Below, piece after piece: positions 1-9,790 of a stretch of 64,000 nucleotides of DNA. Under the pieces are notes generated by a model that worked only from the letters and a program-made list of their open reading frames with translations, ran no database searches and had not been told where the DNA came from. The position numbers were made by a program, and so were the translations under genes. The stretch comes from Haematococcus lacustris (Eukaryota; Chlorophyta; Chlorophyceae; Chlamydomonadales; Haematococcaceae). The stretch is taken from NCBI GenBank assembly GCA_030144725.1, contig JASKMD010000009.1, positions 2,168,189-2,232,188 of the forward strand, written 5' to 3'. Position 1 is the first letter of the stretch. Each line of letters starts with the position of its first letter.

Positions 1-304
1 CACCAACCATAGGTGCCGGAGCTACAGGAGCCCCATCAGCAATCGCACTAGCTACACCAGCTGCACGAGCTGGAGCACCAGAAGCAATCGCACCAGCTGC
101 ACCAGCTGCATGCGCACCAGCTGCAAACGCTCCAGCTGCACGTGCCCCAGCAGCGGACGCCCCAGCAAGCACACTGGCAACTGGCACCTTCAGAGTGACT
201 TGAGAGGACATTTTAGCTGAGGCCTTGGCACGCTTGGCAACACCATGGTGGGCATAGGCTGCCATGGCATCCCTAGATTTCCATCTGGCTGAGGTCTCGG
301 GCTG
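1..304 (-). CDS. Partial Ala/Gly-rich ORF, possible tyrosine-recombinase C-terminus
   Basis: An open frame on the minus strand runs off the left window edge. It begins after a TAA at 305-307 that sits inside a splice-acceptor-like TAACAG, so this may be an internal or last exon. The first residues contain ARWKS, then [15 protein letters not shown], reminiscent of the end of a tyrosine recombinase, where a hydrophobic or aromatic residue, a Ser and the nucleophilic Tyr follow the HxxR motif. The rest is a low-complexity Ala/Gly tail with AAGA-type repeats. No HxxR is visible upstream in the same frame. If the assignment is right this is a DIRS- or Crypton-like remnant. It could equally be an unrelated low-complexity protein. 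Confidence 0.3.
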
Positions 305-490
305 TTACGCGCTCGGACCTCGGCCTCGCGTCTTTAGGCGGGCTTAACACTCCATGTTTGCCAACTATCTACTACTTAGACGGTTTTCCCTAATCCTGCC
401 ATGAAATGATTTTCACTCCGCCCGCTCAACTAGCTGCAGGCAGGCTAGGGGCGTCTATCTGCCCGCCACTGCCCGCCTGCCTGCAAGGCA
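305..490. other. No feature recognised
   Basis: I see no convincing gene, RNA or repeat structure in this spacer. Confidence 0.4.
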
Positions 491-645
491 CTATGTCACA
501 GTCGTGTTTGTGAGGTCAGAATGCATGGTTGGCTCAGGCATAAGTGTGTCATCGACAACCTCCGAGTCGCATAGTGGTAATGCCAATCGTGACGACGTCG
601 TAAAGAACGTCCAAATAGGCCACGCGCAGCCGCAGGCCACGTGAC
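491..645 (-). pseudogene. Inverted scrap of LINE ORF2 C-terminal region
   Basis: At 609-635 the minus strand encodes LRLRVAYLD, matching LRLRVAYLG encoded on the minus strand near 30930-30960. The rest is frame-broken. It lies just upstream of a plus-strand LINE fragment, the same inverted-then-direct arrangement seen at 30-31 kb. Confidence 0.35.
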
Positions 646-1221
646 CGCCCTGCTCAACCTCCCCCGCCCCCCCCTGCCCATCCTCCTCCCCAACCCCCTG
701 CCCAGCCACCAACCCAGCCTCCTAGTGACTCCCCGGCTCTACATCCACCGCCTCCCGCTGCTCATCCTCCCCCCTCACCCCCTGCCCAGCCCCCTGCCCA
801 GCCTCTAGGTGACCCCCCTGCCCTACCAGTCTCGGAGGGGCAGGAAACAGGCAGGGGCACAACAGGTGATGGGTCTCCTCGGGCGGTGCTCGGAGTTCAG
901 TGGCAACAACATCAACACATCTCACCAGTCAAGGGTGGCACATCTGGGGATGAGGGGACCCGGGTGGCGCAGAGTGCCGAAGTGGCTGAGCAGCACAGCC
1001 CTTCCTCCCGGGGCCCCAACCCTCCCACAGCTGCTCCCGCCCCCCTCCAGCGCACCTCAGATGGGGGTGGCACGGCTGGGGATGAGGGGGCCCGGGTGGC
1101 GCAGGGCCCCCAGGTTGCTTAGCTGCAGCAACAGCACAACCCTGGGGTGGTGGCGGGGGCGGGAACAGAGGCTGTAGCGGGGGCAAGGGATGAGTCAGGG
1201 GCTAGAGGGCCTGGGCTAAAG
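640..1221 (+). mobile_element. LINE fragment A, left part (ORF1 region)
   Basis: The CCCCCTGCCCAGCC-type proline-rich coding repeat, followed by a segment encoding [11 protein letters not shown] in one frame, matches the ORF1 region near 28200-28860. The match to the intact copy stops at the TAAAG duplication (1217-1221) and resumes at 16305. This is therefore the left half of a LINE interrupted by the chromovirus. It is not independently functional. Confidence 0.75.
1217..1221. repeat. Target-site duplication TAAAG (left copy)
   Basis: TAAAG directly precedes the LTR start TGTAGCG. The second copy is at 16305-16309 directly after the LTR end CGCTACA. Five bases is the usual duplication length for Ty3/gypsy integrases. 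The related undisturbed sequence near 28860 reads through with a single copy. Confidence 0.9.
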
Positions 1222-1431
1222 TGTAGCGTGCTGAGGCAGCACCGCCGAGAACCGATAACTACCTTCTCTCCCACAGCATGACATGGCCAGGGTTTAGAAC
1301 GTTTCCCCCGAGGAGTCGAACCTCTGAAGCAGGTGTGCAGGAAGGCCCACCTGCCCCTTTCGCCCACCATGTCACACTGCAGTACAGAAGTACCATGAGG
1401 CGAGCTAGGCTTCGAGGAGCCGTTCGCTACA
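1222..1431 (-). repeat. 3' LTR of chromovirus 1
   Basis: This 210-bp LTR begins TGTAGCG and ends CGCTACA, a 7-bp perfect terminal inversion of the TG...CA type. It is nearly identical to 16096-16304. On the minus strand it contains GGTTCGACTCC (1312-1322), an exact RNA polymerase III B-box consensus. Confidence 0.92.
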
Positions 1432-1444
1432 TTCCTCCCCCTCC
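1432..1444 (-). promoter_or_regulatory. Polypurine tract
   Basis: The minus strand reads GGAGGGGGAGGAA directly upstream of the 3' LTR, the expected plus-strand primer for reverse transcription. Chromovirus 2 has a very similar tract at 22984-22997. Confidence 0.88.
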
Positions 1445-1504
1445 AAAGAGGAAACGCTCCGCCCTCGTGATAACACAAGGACTCGCAACACTATAGCAGT
1501 GATG

Positions 1505-3529
1505 CTAAGACAAACCATGCACTGCATTATATGCAGTCAACACTTCTTGGCAGTTCACAAGGTTATTCCTTGGCTCCCATGTGTTGTAAGAGTCATCATA
1601 ACCCAGCCACTTGACCAAGTAGCCACGTGCTCTACCAGCACGGACACCACGATGGGCGAGCAACTTCTCAACCTCATACAGAGGTGCCTCCTCTAGCCAG
1701 TCCACAGGAGGAGGCAAGTGGGGATGCTCACTAGTGTAGGGTCTCAGCAGAGCAACATGGAACACAGGGTGCATGCGGGCCATGGCAGGAGGCAGGTCTA
1801 GGCGTACAGCAACAGGACCTACATGCTCCAGCACCTTGAAAGGCCCAATGAACCTAGGCAGCAGCTTCTTGGCCTTACCTGGCTTCAGCCTGAGGTTCTT
1901 GGTGCTCAATAGCACTAGCTGACCAGGGCTGAACTCCACCTCCCTGCGTCCTTTGTTAGCCAGATAGGCCTGACGCTGCTGAGCTTGTTCCATGAAATGG
2001 CGGGCCTGCTTGACATTACTCTGCCACCATTCAGACAGCTTCCTGGCAGAGGGACAGTACACCTCACCTGGCAGCTCCAGCAGAGCCGGTGTCAGAGGTG
2101 ACTGGCCAGTGTTGACCAGGAAGGGAGTGGACTGGATGGATTCCTGCCAGCTGTTATTCACAGCAAACTCAGCCAGTGACAGGAAGAAGGGCCAGTCAGA
2201 CTGGGCAGGGGAGATGTAATGTCGAAGCATTTCCTCCAAGGTACGATTATACCTCTCTGTTTGACCATCAGACTCAGGATGGTAAGCGCTGGATTTACAT
2301 TCTTTTACACCAAGAATGGCCATAACTGACGCCCAGAAATGATTAGTAAAGTGAGAGCCCCTATCAGAGATTATTTCTCTGGGCACTCCATGATGTTTAA
2401 ACACATTGTCAATGAAAAGGCGGGCAAAGCCCTCAGCATTCATAGACTCACGGCATGGCACAAAGTGTACCATCTTAGACAGCCTATCCACAAAGACAGC
2501 AATGGCATCAAAGCCATGATCACCGGGCGGTAGTTTAGTGATCAAGTCCATGGACATGGACTCCCATCTGTCATAGGGTATGGCCAGTGGCGTGAGTAAG
2601 CCACCAGGTCTGGTATTCACAGACTTGTTGCGCTGGCATGCATCACAGTTACTCACATAGTGACGTACTTCAGACCTCATGCGTGGCCACCAGAATATCC
2701 TGGAGATACGCTCCAGCGTCTTGGTGATCCCCACATGGCTTGCAAACTGTGCATCATGCATCTCCACCAATATCCTGGCTTTGAGCTGTTGGCAGTTAGG
2801 AACCACTATTTGGTTCTTGCCTTTGGTGCGATATAGACCATGCTGATCCTGATCATATTGATCCACCGTGCTGGCAAAGTCATCATCTGCTGCATATGCT
2901 GCCAGCAGCTGTTCTGTCATATTGACAGCGTGCAAAGGGTGCACAGGCAAAGGAGGTGGGGGTAGGGGCTGTTCCAAAACCAGCTGAGGCTGTGGCTCCT
3001 GCTGCGGCTGCTGAATGGCAGGCAGAGCAGGCTGCGCCATACCAGCTTCCTCCCCCTCCAAAAGGCGTTTCCTGCCCCTGGTCATAACCATGACAGGGTT
3101 GCTTGCAGCAGCGTCAGGTATACGTGACAGAGGGTCAGCAGGATTAGTTTCACCAGGTAGGTACTCAATGGTAAAATCATACCGGGAGAGAAACTCCAAC
3201 CATCTGGTTTGGCGTCTTGACAAGACCTTTTGAGTTTTTAAGGCGACTAGGGGTTTGTGGTCTGTATACAATGTGAAGGGGACACCTTCCAGGTAACAGC
3301 GCCACTCCTTACATGCAGTGATAATAGCAAGTAACTCTTGTTCACCAGTGGTATAGTTCTTTTCAGCTGGAATCAGCTTTTTGCTTAGATAAGCTAGAGG
3401 GTAGCCCTCTTGCATGAGTACTGCTCCTACGCCTTGCAAAGAGGCGTCACAATAAACCTGGAATGGTTTACTAATATTTGGGATTTTGAGTAAAGGTACT
3501 TTTAGAAGTAGCATGCTTAAGAGCATCAA
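1505..3529 (-). CDS. Chromovirus pol: RNase H, integrase, chromodomain
   Basis: This open stretch of about 674 codons is the C-terminal half of the chromovirus polyprotein. It opens with the Ty3-type RNase H (FQVYCDAS; TGEQELLAI; YTDHKPL; PADPLSR). The integrase zinc-binding H-H-C-C region follows (HDAQFASH ... CDACQ), then the catalytic core with Asp in SMDLI, Asp in SDRGSHF and Glu in HPESDGQTER. The GPFKVLE segment and a C-terminal chromodomain (YEVEKLLAHR ... YLVKWLGYDDSYNTWEP) complete it. The chromodomain would target integration to modified histones. This part has no stop, but upstream RT is broken, so no intact polyprotein is made from this locus. The frame has no obvious own start; it is one part of a single gag-pol ORF. 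Confidence 0.93.
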   Translation of the reverse strand: MMLLSMLLLKVPLLKIPNISKPFQVYCDASLQGVGAVLMQEGYPLAYLSKKLIPAEKNYTTGEQELLAIITACKEWRCYLEGVPFTLYTDHKPLVALKTQKVLSRRQTRWLEFLSRYDFTIEYLPGETNPADPLSRIPDAAASNPVMVMTRGRKRLLEGEEAGMAQPALPAIQQPQQEPQPQLVLEQPLPPPPLPVHPLHAVNMTEQLLAAYAADDDFASTVDQYDQDQHGLYRTKGKNQIVVPNCQQLKARILVEMHDAQFASHVGITKTLERISRIFWWPRMRSEVRHYVSNCDACQRNKSVNTRPGGLLTPLAIPYDRWESMSMDLITKLPPGDHGFDAIAVFVDRLSKMVHFVPCRESMNAEGFARLFIDNVFKHHGVPREIISDRGSHFTNHFWASVMAILGVKECKSSAYHPESDGQTERYNRTLEEMLRHYISPAQSDWPFFLSLAEFAVNNSWQESIQSTPFLVNTGQSPLTPALLELPGEVYCPSARKLSEWWQSNVKQARHFMEQAQQRQAYLANKGRREVEFSPGQLVLLSTKNLRLKPGKAKKLLPRFIGPFKVLEHVGPVAVRLDLPPAMARMHPVFHVALLRPYTSEHPHLPPPVDWLEEAPLYEVEKLLAHRGVRAGRARGYLVKWLGYDDSYNTWEPRNNLVNCQEVLTAYNAVHGLS

Positions 3530-4841
3530 AAGCTTTTAACTTATCATCAGGCCACTGTCAATTGAAATCTGTACCTGCTTTACCAGTCAGGTCAGTCAGT
3601 GGTGCTGAAATAGCACTGAAATTGTGTACAAATTTGCAGCACCAAAATTTGCAGCACCTAGGAACTGCTGCATGGCAGTCAGACTGCGTGGCACAGGCCA
3701 GGAAGTGATAGATTTCACTTTATCAGGGTCAACAGCGATGCCCTGGTCGCTGACAATGTGACCCAGGAACTTAAGTGCAGTTTTAAGAAACTCACATTTG
3801 GATAATTTAACTTTAAACTGATGCTTACGTAATAACTCAAGAACTCAAATGTGTGAAGTGTTCTAGTACATTTTTGGACATGATGAGGATATCATCTATG
3901 TACACAAGTGCACAGTCATTAATAACATCAGCAAAAGCATTGTTCATTACACGCTGAAACGTGGCTGGTGCATTGGTTAGTCCAAAGCACAGAACTTTAA
4001 ACTGATAAAGGCCACTGGGTGTCTAGAAGGCTGTCTTAGGGACATCCTCATCAGGGATCCTGATCTGGTGATATCCAGCTTGCAGGTCAAGTGACGAAAA
4101 CACTGTGCACCCAGCCAACAAGTCAAACAGGTCATCCACTCGAGGTAGTGGGTATTGATCCCTAAGGGTGATCTTATTCAGCTGACGATAGTCTACACAC
4201 ATCCTCAACTCACCTGACTTCGTTTTGACAAAGAGGACAGGGGCAGCGTAGGGAGAGGAGGAAGGTTCAATGATGCCCTGCTCCAGGAAAGCTGCAACCT
4301 GCTTCTTCATTTCCAGAAGCTCTGGCTGGCTCATCTTATATGATGGCAAAGCTGGTGGCTTACAGCCAGGCTGGAGGGGGATGGTCTGCCCCACTGGACG
4401 CTGAGGCGGTAAGGTGTTGAAAGGGGCGAAGACATCGTCGTACTCAGATATGAGTGCTGTCAGCTGAGCTGCCACTGCAGGGGGTATGGAGGTCGGGTAA
4501 TTGATAGTGGGGGCAGGAGGTGAGGTGGTTGGGAGAGAGAGAGGGTCAGGTATGTTGGACAGCTGATTAGCTGGAGAAGGGGTTGGGTAATGGATGGTTG
4601 AGTTAGAGGGTGGGGTAGAAGTTTGAGAGTAGGGGTCAGGTATATGGGACAGCAAATTAGCTGGATTGGGGGTTGGGTGATGGATAGGTGGGATAGAGGG
4701 TGAGGTGGTTGAGTGGGAGTGAGGGTCAGGGTTGTTGAACAGCAAACTTGCTGGGGTAGGGTTGATGGGCTGAGATGAGATCAGAGCAACCAGAGATTGG
4801 CCATCCTTTCTTAACCACTTGTAAGCCACCTTAGCTGGCAC
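3530..4841 (-). pseudogene. Chromovirus reverse transcriptase, frame-broken
   Basis: The open part (4841-4023) contains the Ty3 RT start: linker, [20 protein letters not shown], then [13 protein letters not shown] with the first catalytic Asp. It ends at an in-frame TAG (about 4020-4022). The same frame then resumes through CFGLTNAPATFQR to YIDD (codons at 3891-3902), so both later catalytic aspartates survive. Between about 3530 and 3850 the thumb and connection region is shifted between frames. The N-terminal linker carries three copies of a ~30-residue Pro/Ser/Thr repeat. The damage could be real decay or assembly indels, since the LTRs are almost identical. Confidence 0.88.
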
Positions 4842-5139
4842 TGTGGCTTGCTTGTGCTTTGCCAGGATATGGGCACAGATGGGGCCATAATGGGCGCTGC
4901 AGGCTCACACTTGAGCACCGTCTTAATAGACGCCAACTATACTGTAATAGTACGTGCCAGATAGTCTAGCAACACACCATTCGACTGTAACCAGTCACTG
5001 CCCATCAAAGGCAGAGAACATCTCTGGCATCACCAGCAACTGAACCCTGCAGCTCAGAGTCTGCACATTCAACTGGACGCTGCATGCATGCGTACAAAGC
5101 ACAGGCTGCCCATTGGCCATAAGGAACTCTTTGGGCTGC

Positions 5140-5290
5140 TATAAAGCTAACACTGCTCAACAGCAGCACGATTGATGAAGCTGGCAGCTGCCCCACTGTC
5201 AAACAGCAAGCAACTGTCAATCCATTCACTTTGTCAAAGAACGAGAAGTGTACATACAGTGTGTAGATACACCGTCGTCTGGTGCATGAC
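5140..5290 (-). pseudogene. Chromovirus aspartic protease segment
   Basis: On the minus strand, codons around 5189-5200 give LLFDSGAAASFI, the retropepsin active-site motif (D-S/T-G-A) in its hydrophobic setting. The flanking frame is shifted on both sides and in-frame stops follow, so the protease is not intact. It lies between gag and RT, the usual Ty3 order. The stretch 4842-5140 continues the degraded PR-to-RT region without a readable frame. Confidence 0.75.
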
Positions 5291-5406
5291 CCATGGGCAG
5301 ACTTGCCTCATTTGTGGACACAGGAGCATGGGGGGTAAGGGCAGAACGCTCAGCAGGACGACCCCCACCTTAACCGCTATGGCAGCTGCTGTTTCTGCTA
5401 CTGACA

Positions 5407-5420
5407 TCCCAGTATGGGCC
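5407..5420. repeat. Target-site duplication of the RLE non-LTR element (left copy)
   Basis: TCCCAGTATGGGCC here is repeated at 7917-7930. The first one or two bases of the right copy may belong to the element's TTC tail, so the duplication is 12-14 bp, typical of target-primed reverse transcription. Confidence 0.85.
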
Positions 5421-5421
5421 G

Positions 5422-7803
5422 GGCAAATGCGAAACCTTTCTGCAACTACACCCCCACATGACCACTCCCGCGATGAGCTTCAACACGGGGGAGCCCATCA
5501 TGCCCAAGCACGACCTAGTGCAACATGTAACGGTTCATGACGAGTCGGGTCGCACAGTAGGCCTTCTGACTAAACAACAACACCAACACCTACACGCTTG
5601 GTTACAACACACACCACAACACACACGCAACCTGGCCACAGAGTTGGTGGCCCTCCTAAGGAGACATGACACACAGAGCAACCACCACCCCATGAGAGCG
5701 GCACAAGACAAAGCCCTTGCCACTCTACACATCACACGAAGCTTTCCAAGTACCGTCCAAAGGTGGGCTGATCCACTCACAGTTAGACCGAAAACCACAA
5801 CCTACTGGAGCCCTGACACCAATGACACGGCCTTTGGTGCACGCCACAACTGCCTGCTGGTACGCCACACTGGGCTATCCACATGGAACGTACCGGCAGA
5901 CGATGCGGTGGCACTCAAATGCGTCAACCACGCTATACCCTCAGCTACCCAGGAGGAGGCTATGGCCACCATCATGTTGATCCCTGGGAAAAGGGGCATC
6001 TCCTACCCCAAACACATTGACACCCTAAGACGCTACCCAGAATACTGCCAGCACCTGGCCAGCATACCCCCCACCAAGACCACCGGCTCCAAGCCAGGCA
6101 GGCACGCCAACCTCCACATCTACGTCATCTGGAATGCAGCGGGACAACAACTCGTCACCAAAGGCAACCCCCAAGGATGGCTGGCTAGCACTGCCACTGC
6201 CCTCCACCCTCAGCGAGACACACACCCAATCCACAACAGACCAACGAATCAAAGACAGCCGGCCACACCCCCCAGCGGCCACAAACAACACATGCGCCTG
6301 CCGTTGGACAGGGACCTCCCCACCTCGGGGCACCAACGCAGCCAGCAACAGCTCACGCAACACTCCACGACGCAACCACGGATGGCCATCACTGAATGGG
6401 CCACGCTCGCGTACTCGGACGGCAGCTGCATTAAGACCTCGGAGGCAGCCCCAGCGCGCGTCGGGGCGGGGGTCTATATCCCGGAGACCAACGTCCTCAT
6501 CACCGTCGCCTTGGACGACCCAGAAAGCAACACCATCAACAAGGCGGAACTCACGGCGATACACGCGGCACTCAAAGCGGGGGCCACACGCATCGCCACC
6601 GACAGCCTCTGCTCTATCTACCAGATACGCCGAGCCCTCGCTAACCCGATGTCGCTCATCACACACAGGCACAATGACATCCTGACCGCTATCGCCACCC
6701 TCATCATCGATAGCCCCGTCACGCTCCACTTCTACAAAGTACGGGCCCACTCGGGAATTATCAGCAACGAAGGCGCCGATGCCCTCGCCAAGCACGCGGC
6801 GTTAAACCCAGAGCTCGCCAACACCCCGACCTACCGCCCTACCACACGGAAAGAGACCAACACCTGGCTCAACAACGAAGCCGACGGCGAAACCCCCGCC
6901 CCACTGCCCGATTGCCGCCAAAGCGTGAGAGCACACATGCACCGCAAACACGGCCTCGGTCTCGCCAATCAGGACAGTATCTACTACCAGATGTCCCAGG
7001 AGATCACCAAAGCCGCGGCGAAAGGAGCTGGCGAAAGGGTGATGGCCGACACGAACATCTCCACACCCGCGCAACGAACTGCCCTTCTCTATCGCACCGG
7101 CGGGCTCTATAACCAAAAGCTGGCCATGCGTTGGAAACGGGCGACCGACGACCGGTGCCCACTCTGCGGGGAAGCCGACAGTGCCACTCACCTCCTCTCG
7201 GGCTGCAGCGAGACACTACCGATGGTGCAAGAAAGGCATAACGGGGCCGGCCGCCTCATCGCTAAAGCCATAAGCAAGGGTACCCTAGGCGGGTACATCA
7301 GCTTCGCGGACACCGGCAGCTGGGAGAAGGGCGCAAAAGAAGACCTCGACCTCCCTAACGACACACTACACACAACACTACGAGCACTCGGACTAAAGAC
7401 AACAGCAACCAAAAACACAACCAGACCGGACATTCTCATGGTAATGCCACCAACGAAGACGGGCACACGTGGCAAAGCCATCAAACGGGTCACTATCATA
7501 GAAATCAAGTACTGCTCGGACTCAAGGTGGACGGATCAATTAGACAAGGCACTCAACCAACACAGCAATCTAGCTCATACCATACGCAAGGAAGGCCACA
7601 TGGTGGAGATTAGACCAATCCTCCTGGGCATAGGGGGCATAACGTATGAAGCACACACACGGCAACACCTCCTGGCCCTGGGGATCTCACAAGATAACAC
7701 TACTAAACTATTACACAAGTTAACAAGACACGCGGTGGAGACAGCCCACTCCATTGCAAAGACAAGCTACAGACTCAGGGCTGCTAAGAGGGAGGGAGGG
7801 TAG
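5422..7803 (+). CDS. C-terminal part of a non-LTR polyprotein: RNase H, zinc knuckle, restriction-like endonuclease
   Basis: The frame is open from the element's 5' edge; the first ATG is at 5458, giving 781 residues. Roughly residues 1-310 are not recognised. About residues 320-445 are an RNase H domain, with Asp in YSDGS, Glu in NKAELTAIHAAL, Asp in IATDS and a late Asp in NEGADALAKHA. Next is a C-x2-C-x7-H-x4-C knuckle (CPLCG ... HLLSGC). The C-terminus has a PD-(D/E)xK-like nuclease signature: RPDILMV, then a spacer, then IIEIKYCSDSRW. This matches the restriction-like endonuclease of R2/R4-type and Dualen-type elements; RNase H plus RLE in one protein recalls the algal Dualen group. RT should lie upstream and is lost by truncation. 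It is probably a dead copy despite the intact frame. Confidence 0.82.
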   Translation, partial: GKCETFLQLHPHMTTPAMSFNTGEPIMPKHDLVQHVTVHDESGRTVGLLTKQQHQHLHAWLQHTPQHTRNLATELVALLRRHDTQSNHHPMRAAQDKALATLHITRSFPSTVQRWADPLTVRPKTTTYWSPDTNDTAFGARHNCLLVRHTGLSTWNVPADDAVALKCVNHAIPSATQEEAMATIMLIPGKRGISYPKHIDTLRRYPEYCQHLASIPPTKTTGSKPGRHANLHIYVIWNAAGQQLVTKGNPQGWLASTATALHPQRDTHPIHNRPTNQRQPATPPSGHKQHMRLPLDRDLPTSGHQRSQQQLTQHSTTQPRMAITEWATLAYSDGSCIKTSEAAPARVGAGVYIPETNVLITVALDDPESNTINKAELTAIHAALKAGATRIATDSLCSIYQIRRALANPMSLITHRHNDILTAIATLIIDSPVTLHFYKVRAHSGIISNEGADALAKHAALNPELANTPTYRPTTRKETNTWLNNEADGETPAPLPDCRQSVRAHMHRKHGLGLANQDSIYYQMSQEITKAAAKGAGERVMADTNISTPAQRTALLYRTGGLYNQKLAMRWKRATDDRCPLCGEADSATHLLSGCSETLPMVQERHNGAGRLIAKAISKGTLGGYISFADTGSWEKGAKEDLDLPNDTLHTTLRALGLKTTATKNTTRPDILMVMPPTKTGTRGKAIKRVTIIEIKYCSDSRWTDQLDKALNQHSNLAHTIRKEGHMVEIRPILLGIGGITYEAHTRQHLLALGISQDNTTKLLHKLTRHAVETAHSIAKTSYRLRAAKREGG

Positions 7804-7918
7804 GGGGGTCGCCTCTTCTTTTGGTTTGATTGGTGGGAGCAGGCCGCGCCCCAGGCGGTAGCTCCTCCCTTAATGCACGCCGGTGAATACCGGAGTAGTC
7901 TTCTTCTTCTTCTTCTTC
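7804..7918 (+). other. 3' UTR and TTC tail of the RLE element
   Basis: A short 3' UTR follows the TAG stop and ends in six or more TTC units directly before the right target duplication. The microsatellite tail replaces poly(A), as in several RLE-type elements. Confidence 0.75.
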
Positions 7919-8112
7919 CCAGTATGGGCCACGAGGGGTCGCAGCTGGACCACATCCTTCAGCTGGGCCAGAGAAGCATTGGCATACGGTCCATCTGCTT
8001 ATGAGGCACAAAGGCAACCAAAGGTGGTGCAGGTGGGCGACGTCCCACTTGTATGGTGGCTACTGCAAAGAGTACCTTCTGTGCATTCACAACAGCCTAA
8101 CTAGCATCGGTA
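7919..8112 (-). pseudogene. Chromovirus gag, C-terminal part split off by insertions
   Basis: Read on the minus strand from 8112, this segment continues the gag frame that stops abruptly at 15109 on the far side of the DNA transposon, if one TA of the flanking pair is counted once. It has one in-frame TAG soon after the junction and a frameshift further on. It lies between the DNA transposon and the RLE element. I could not place a zinc knuckle with certainty. Confidence 0.7.
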
Positions 8113-8258
8113 CACTCACGATAAACAAGGACCGGTCGCGATTGGATCGACCATAGCTCATTGGAAAGAGGAGTAGAAGGCCGTTCGAACGGTACAAGTC
8201 TTACGTGAATCCGTGCATCCGTTGCGACGTAAATGGGCCGCGAATTTGTCAACCACGC
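8113..8258 (+). repeat. TIR and first-type end of DNA transposon I
   Basis: The 18-bp TIR is followed by a ~100-bp end region also present, inverted, at 20110-20210 in copy II. Shared blocks include CCATAGCTCATTGGA and CCGTTCGAACGGTACAA, the latter containing the palindrome CCGTTCGAACGG. Confidence 0.82.
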
Positions 8259-8438
8259 ATCTGTACAGATTCCTAAGGGTAGCTATCTGTACAGATATCA
8301 GCAAAGCTATCTGTACAGATGCCTCTTTGCTATCTGTACAGATGCTTCTTTGCTATCTGTGCAGATGCTTGCTTTGCTATCTGTACAGACGCTTGTTTTG
8401 CTATCTGTTCAGACGCTTGCTTGAGTATCTGTTCGGAC
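8259..8438. repeat. ATCTGTACAGAT palindrome array, left
   Basis: About eight copies of the 12-bp palindrome ATCTGTACAGAT recur every 20-24 bp. The units decay away from the TIR (for example ATCTGTTCAGAC and ATCTGTTCGGAC at the inner end). They are probably binding sites for a DNA-binding protein. Confidence 0.88.
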
Positions 8439-8459
8439 GCTTGTTACATATCTCCTTGT

Positions 8460-8775
8460 CCAAACACCCCGCAACACCTCGCTACAACCCCGCAAAACAC
8501 ATGTATTGACACCCAAACACCCCGCAACACCCCCGCAAAACACATGTATTGACACCCAAACACCCCGCAACACCCCCGCAAAACACATGTATTGACACCC
8601 AAACACCCCGCAACACCTCGCTACACCCCCGCAAAATACATGTATTGACACCCAAACACCCCGCAACACCTCGCAACACCCCCGCAAAACACATGCATTG
8701 ACACCCAAACATTCCGCAACACCCCCGCAAAACACATGTTTAACACCCAAACACCCCGCAACACCTCACTACGCT
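8460..8775. repeat. AACACCCCGCAACACC minisatellite
   Basis: Tandem units contain ACCCAAACACCCCGCAACAC and AAAACACATGTATTGACA, with mixed periods of about 34-52 bp. A related motif lies in the same relative place in copy II (19560-19690, inverted). Confidence 0.85.
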
Positions 8776-9563
8776 ACTCCTATACACATGTCTTTGTGCA
8801 CCATCACCCCGAGACACCTCCCTATGGGAATGCTAAGCATATGCATTAATGCATCAACGACTTGCAACACCTCCGCATAAGGTGACAAGGTGGCAACACC
8901 ATACAACACCAACAATGACATCACCAACAACAACACCAACAACACCAACAACACACCACACCATGGTGACAACACAAGAACACAACGACACACCACACCA
9001 CAATGACAACACCACACACCACACAAGTGACAACACAAGAACACCGCACCACACCACAATAACACACAACAACATTGCAACAAGGGTGATGACAACGAGG
9101 ATGGACGATACAACAAGGGTGATGCTACAACTCTCCTTGGTGATGACCGGGTGCAAGTTCATAGCCTCATCTTTCGTGCTCCCGCTATCCTTGACCCACC
9201 ACACTACCATTGACGCCCACCTACCACACCTACACCTATGCCATGTCGCACAACAAGCACGGGCTGACAACCACCCAAGTGCTATACCACCAAGCTATCG
9301 TCCCCTTTGGAGAGGGATGGGTAGGGTCATTGCGGTGTGTGTCCATGGCATGGCCAGGGTGGGCTGGGTGGGCTGCTACTACTGGATCCCACTCCAAGCT
9401 GCCCGCTCCGTGTTGCCCGCTCCAGATTGCTACGCCAAGGGTAGGGTAGGTAGAGGGCTGCTTCGCCAAGGGTAGGGTAGGGAGAGGGCTGCAGCGTGCG
9501 TCGTGGGACGGGGGTCGGGAAGGGGGGAGGTAGGTGGGGTGGTAGACTTGGAGGTGGTGGGAC
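8776..9563. other. Transposon I interior, ACACC-rich and unique sequence
   Basis: The stretch 8880-9070 is CAACACCA/ACACCACACC-rich low-complexity DNA. The rest includes short segments shared with copy II near 18930-19140 (GCCCGCTCC and CTACGCCAAGGG motifs, inverted). I see no coding potential beyond repeat-encoded frames. Confidence 0.6.
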
Positions 9564-9790
9564 AGGGTAGGGAAGGGGGAAGGGGGAAGGGGGAAGGGGG
9601 AAGGGGGAAGGGGGAAGGGGGAAGGGGGAAGGGGGAAGGGGGAAGGGGGAAGGGGGAAGGGGGAAGGGGGAAGGGGGAAGGGGGAAGGGGGAAGGGGGAA
9701 GGGGGAAGGGGGAAGGGGGAAGGGGGAAGGGGGAAGGGGGAAGGGGGAAGGGGGAAGGGGGAAGGGGGAAGGGGGAAGGGGGGAAGAGGG
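9564..9790. repeat. (GGGGGAA)n tandem repeat
   Basis: More than 30 copies of a 7-bp unit run as an almost pure purine strand. All long frames across it, on both strands, are repeat artefacts. Confidence 0.95.

Larger units (their letters stand above)
5421..7918 (+). mobile_element. 5'-truncated non-LTR retrotransposon with RNase H and RLE
   Basis: The element is bounded by the 12-14 bp duplication, has an open reading frame right up to its 5' edge, and ends with a TTC microsatellite tail (about 7900-7917). It sits in the gag-protease interval of chromovirus 1, in the opposite orientation. The 5' truncation fits an incomplete target-primed reverse transcription event, and it explains the absence of an RT domain. 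Confidence 0.85.

Noticed and set aside
6025..6795. 256-residue minus-strand ORF opposite the RNase H gene
   Set aside because: It is a shadow of the plus-strand coding frame with no recognisable motif.
7883..8104. Plus-strand ORF beginning after the TTC tail
   Set aside because: It starts inside the microsatellite tail and is antisense to the gag remnant.
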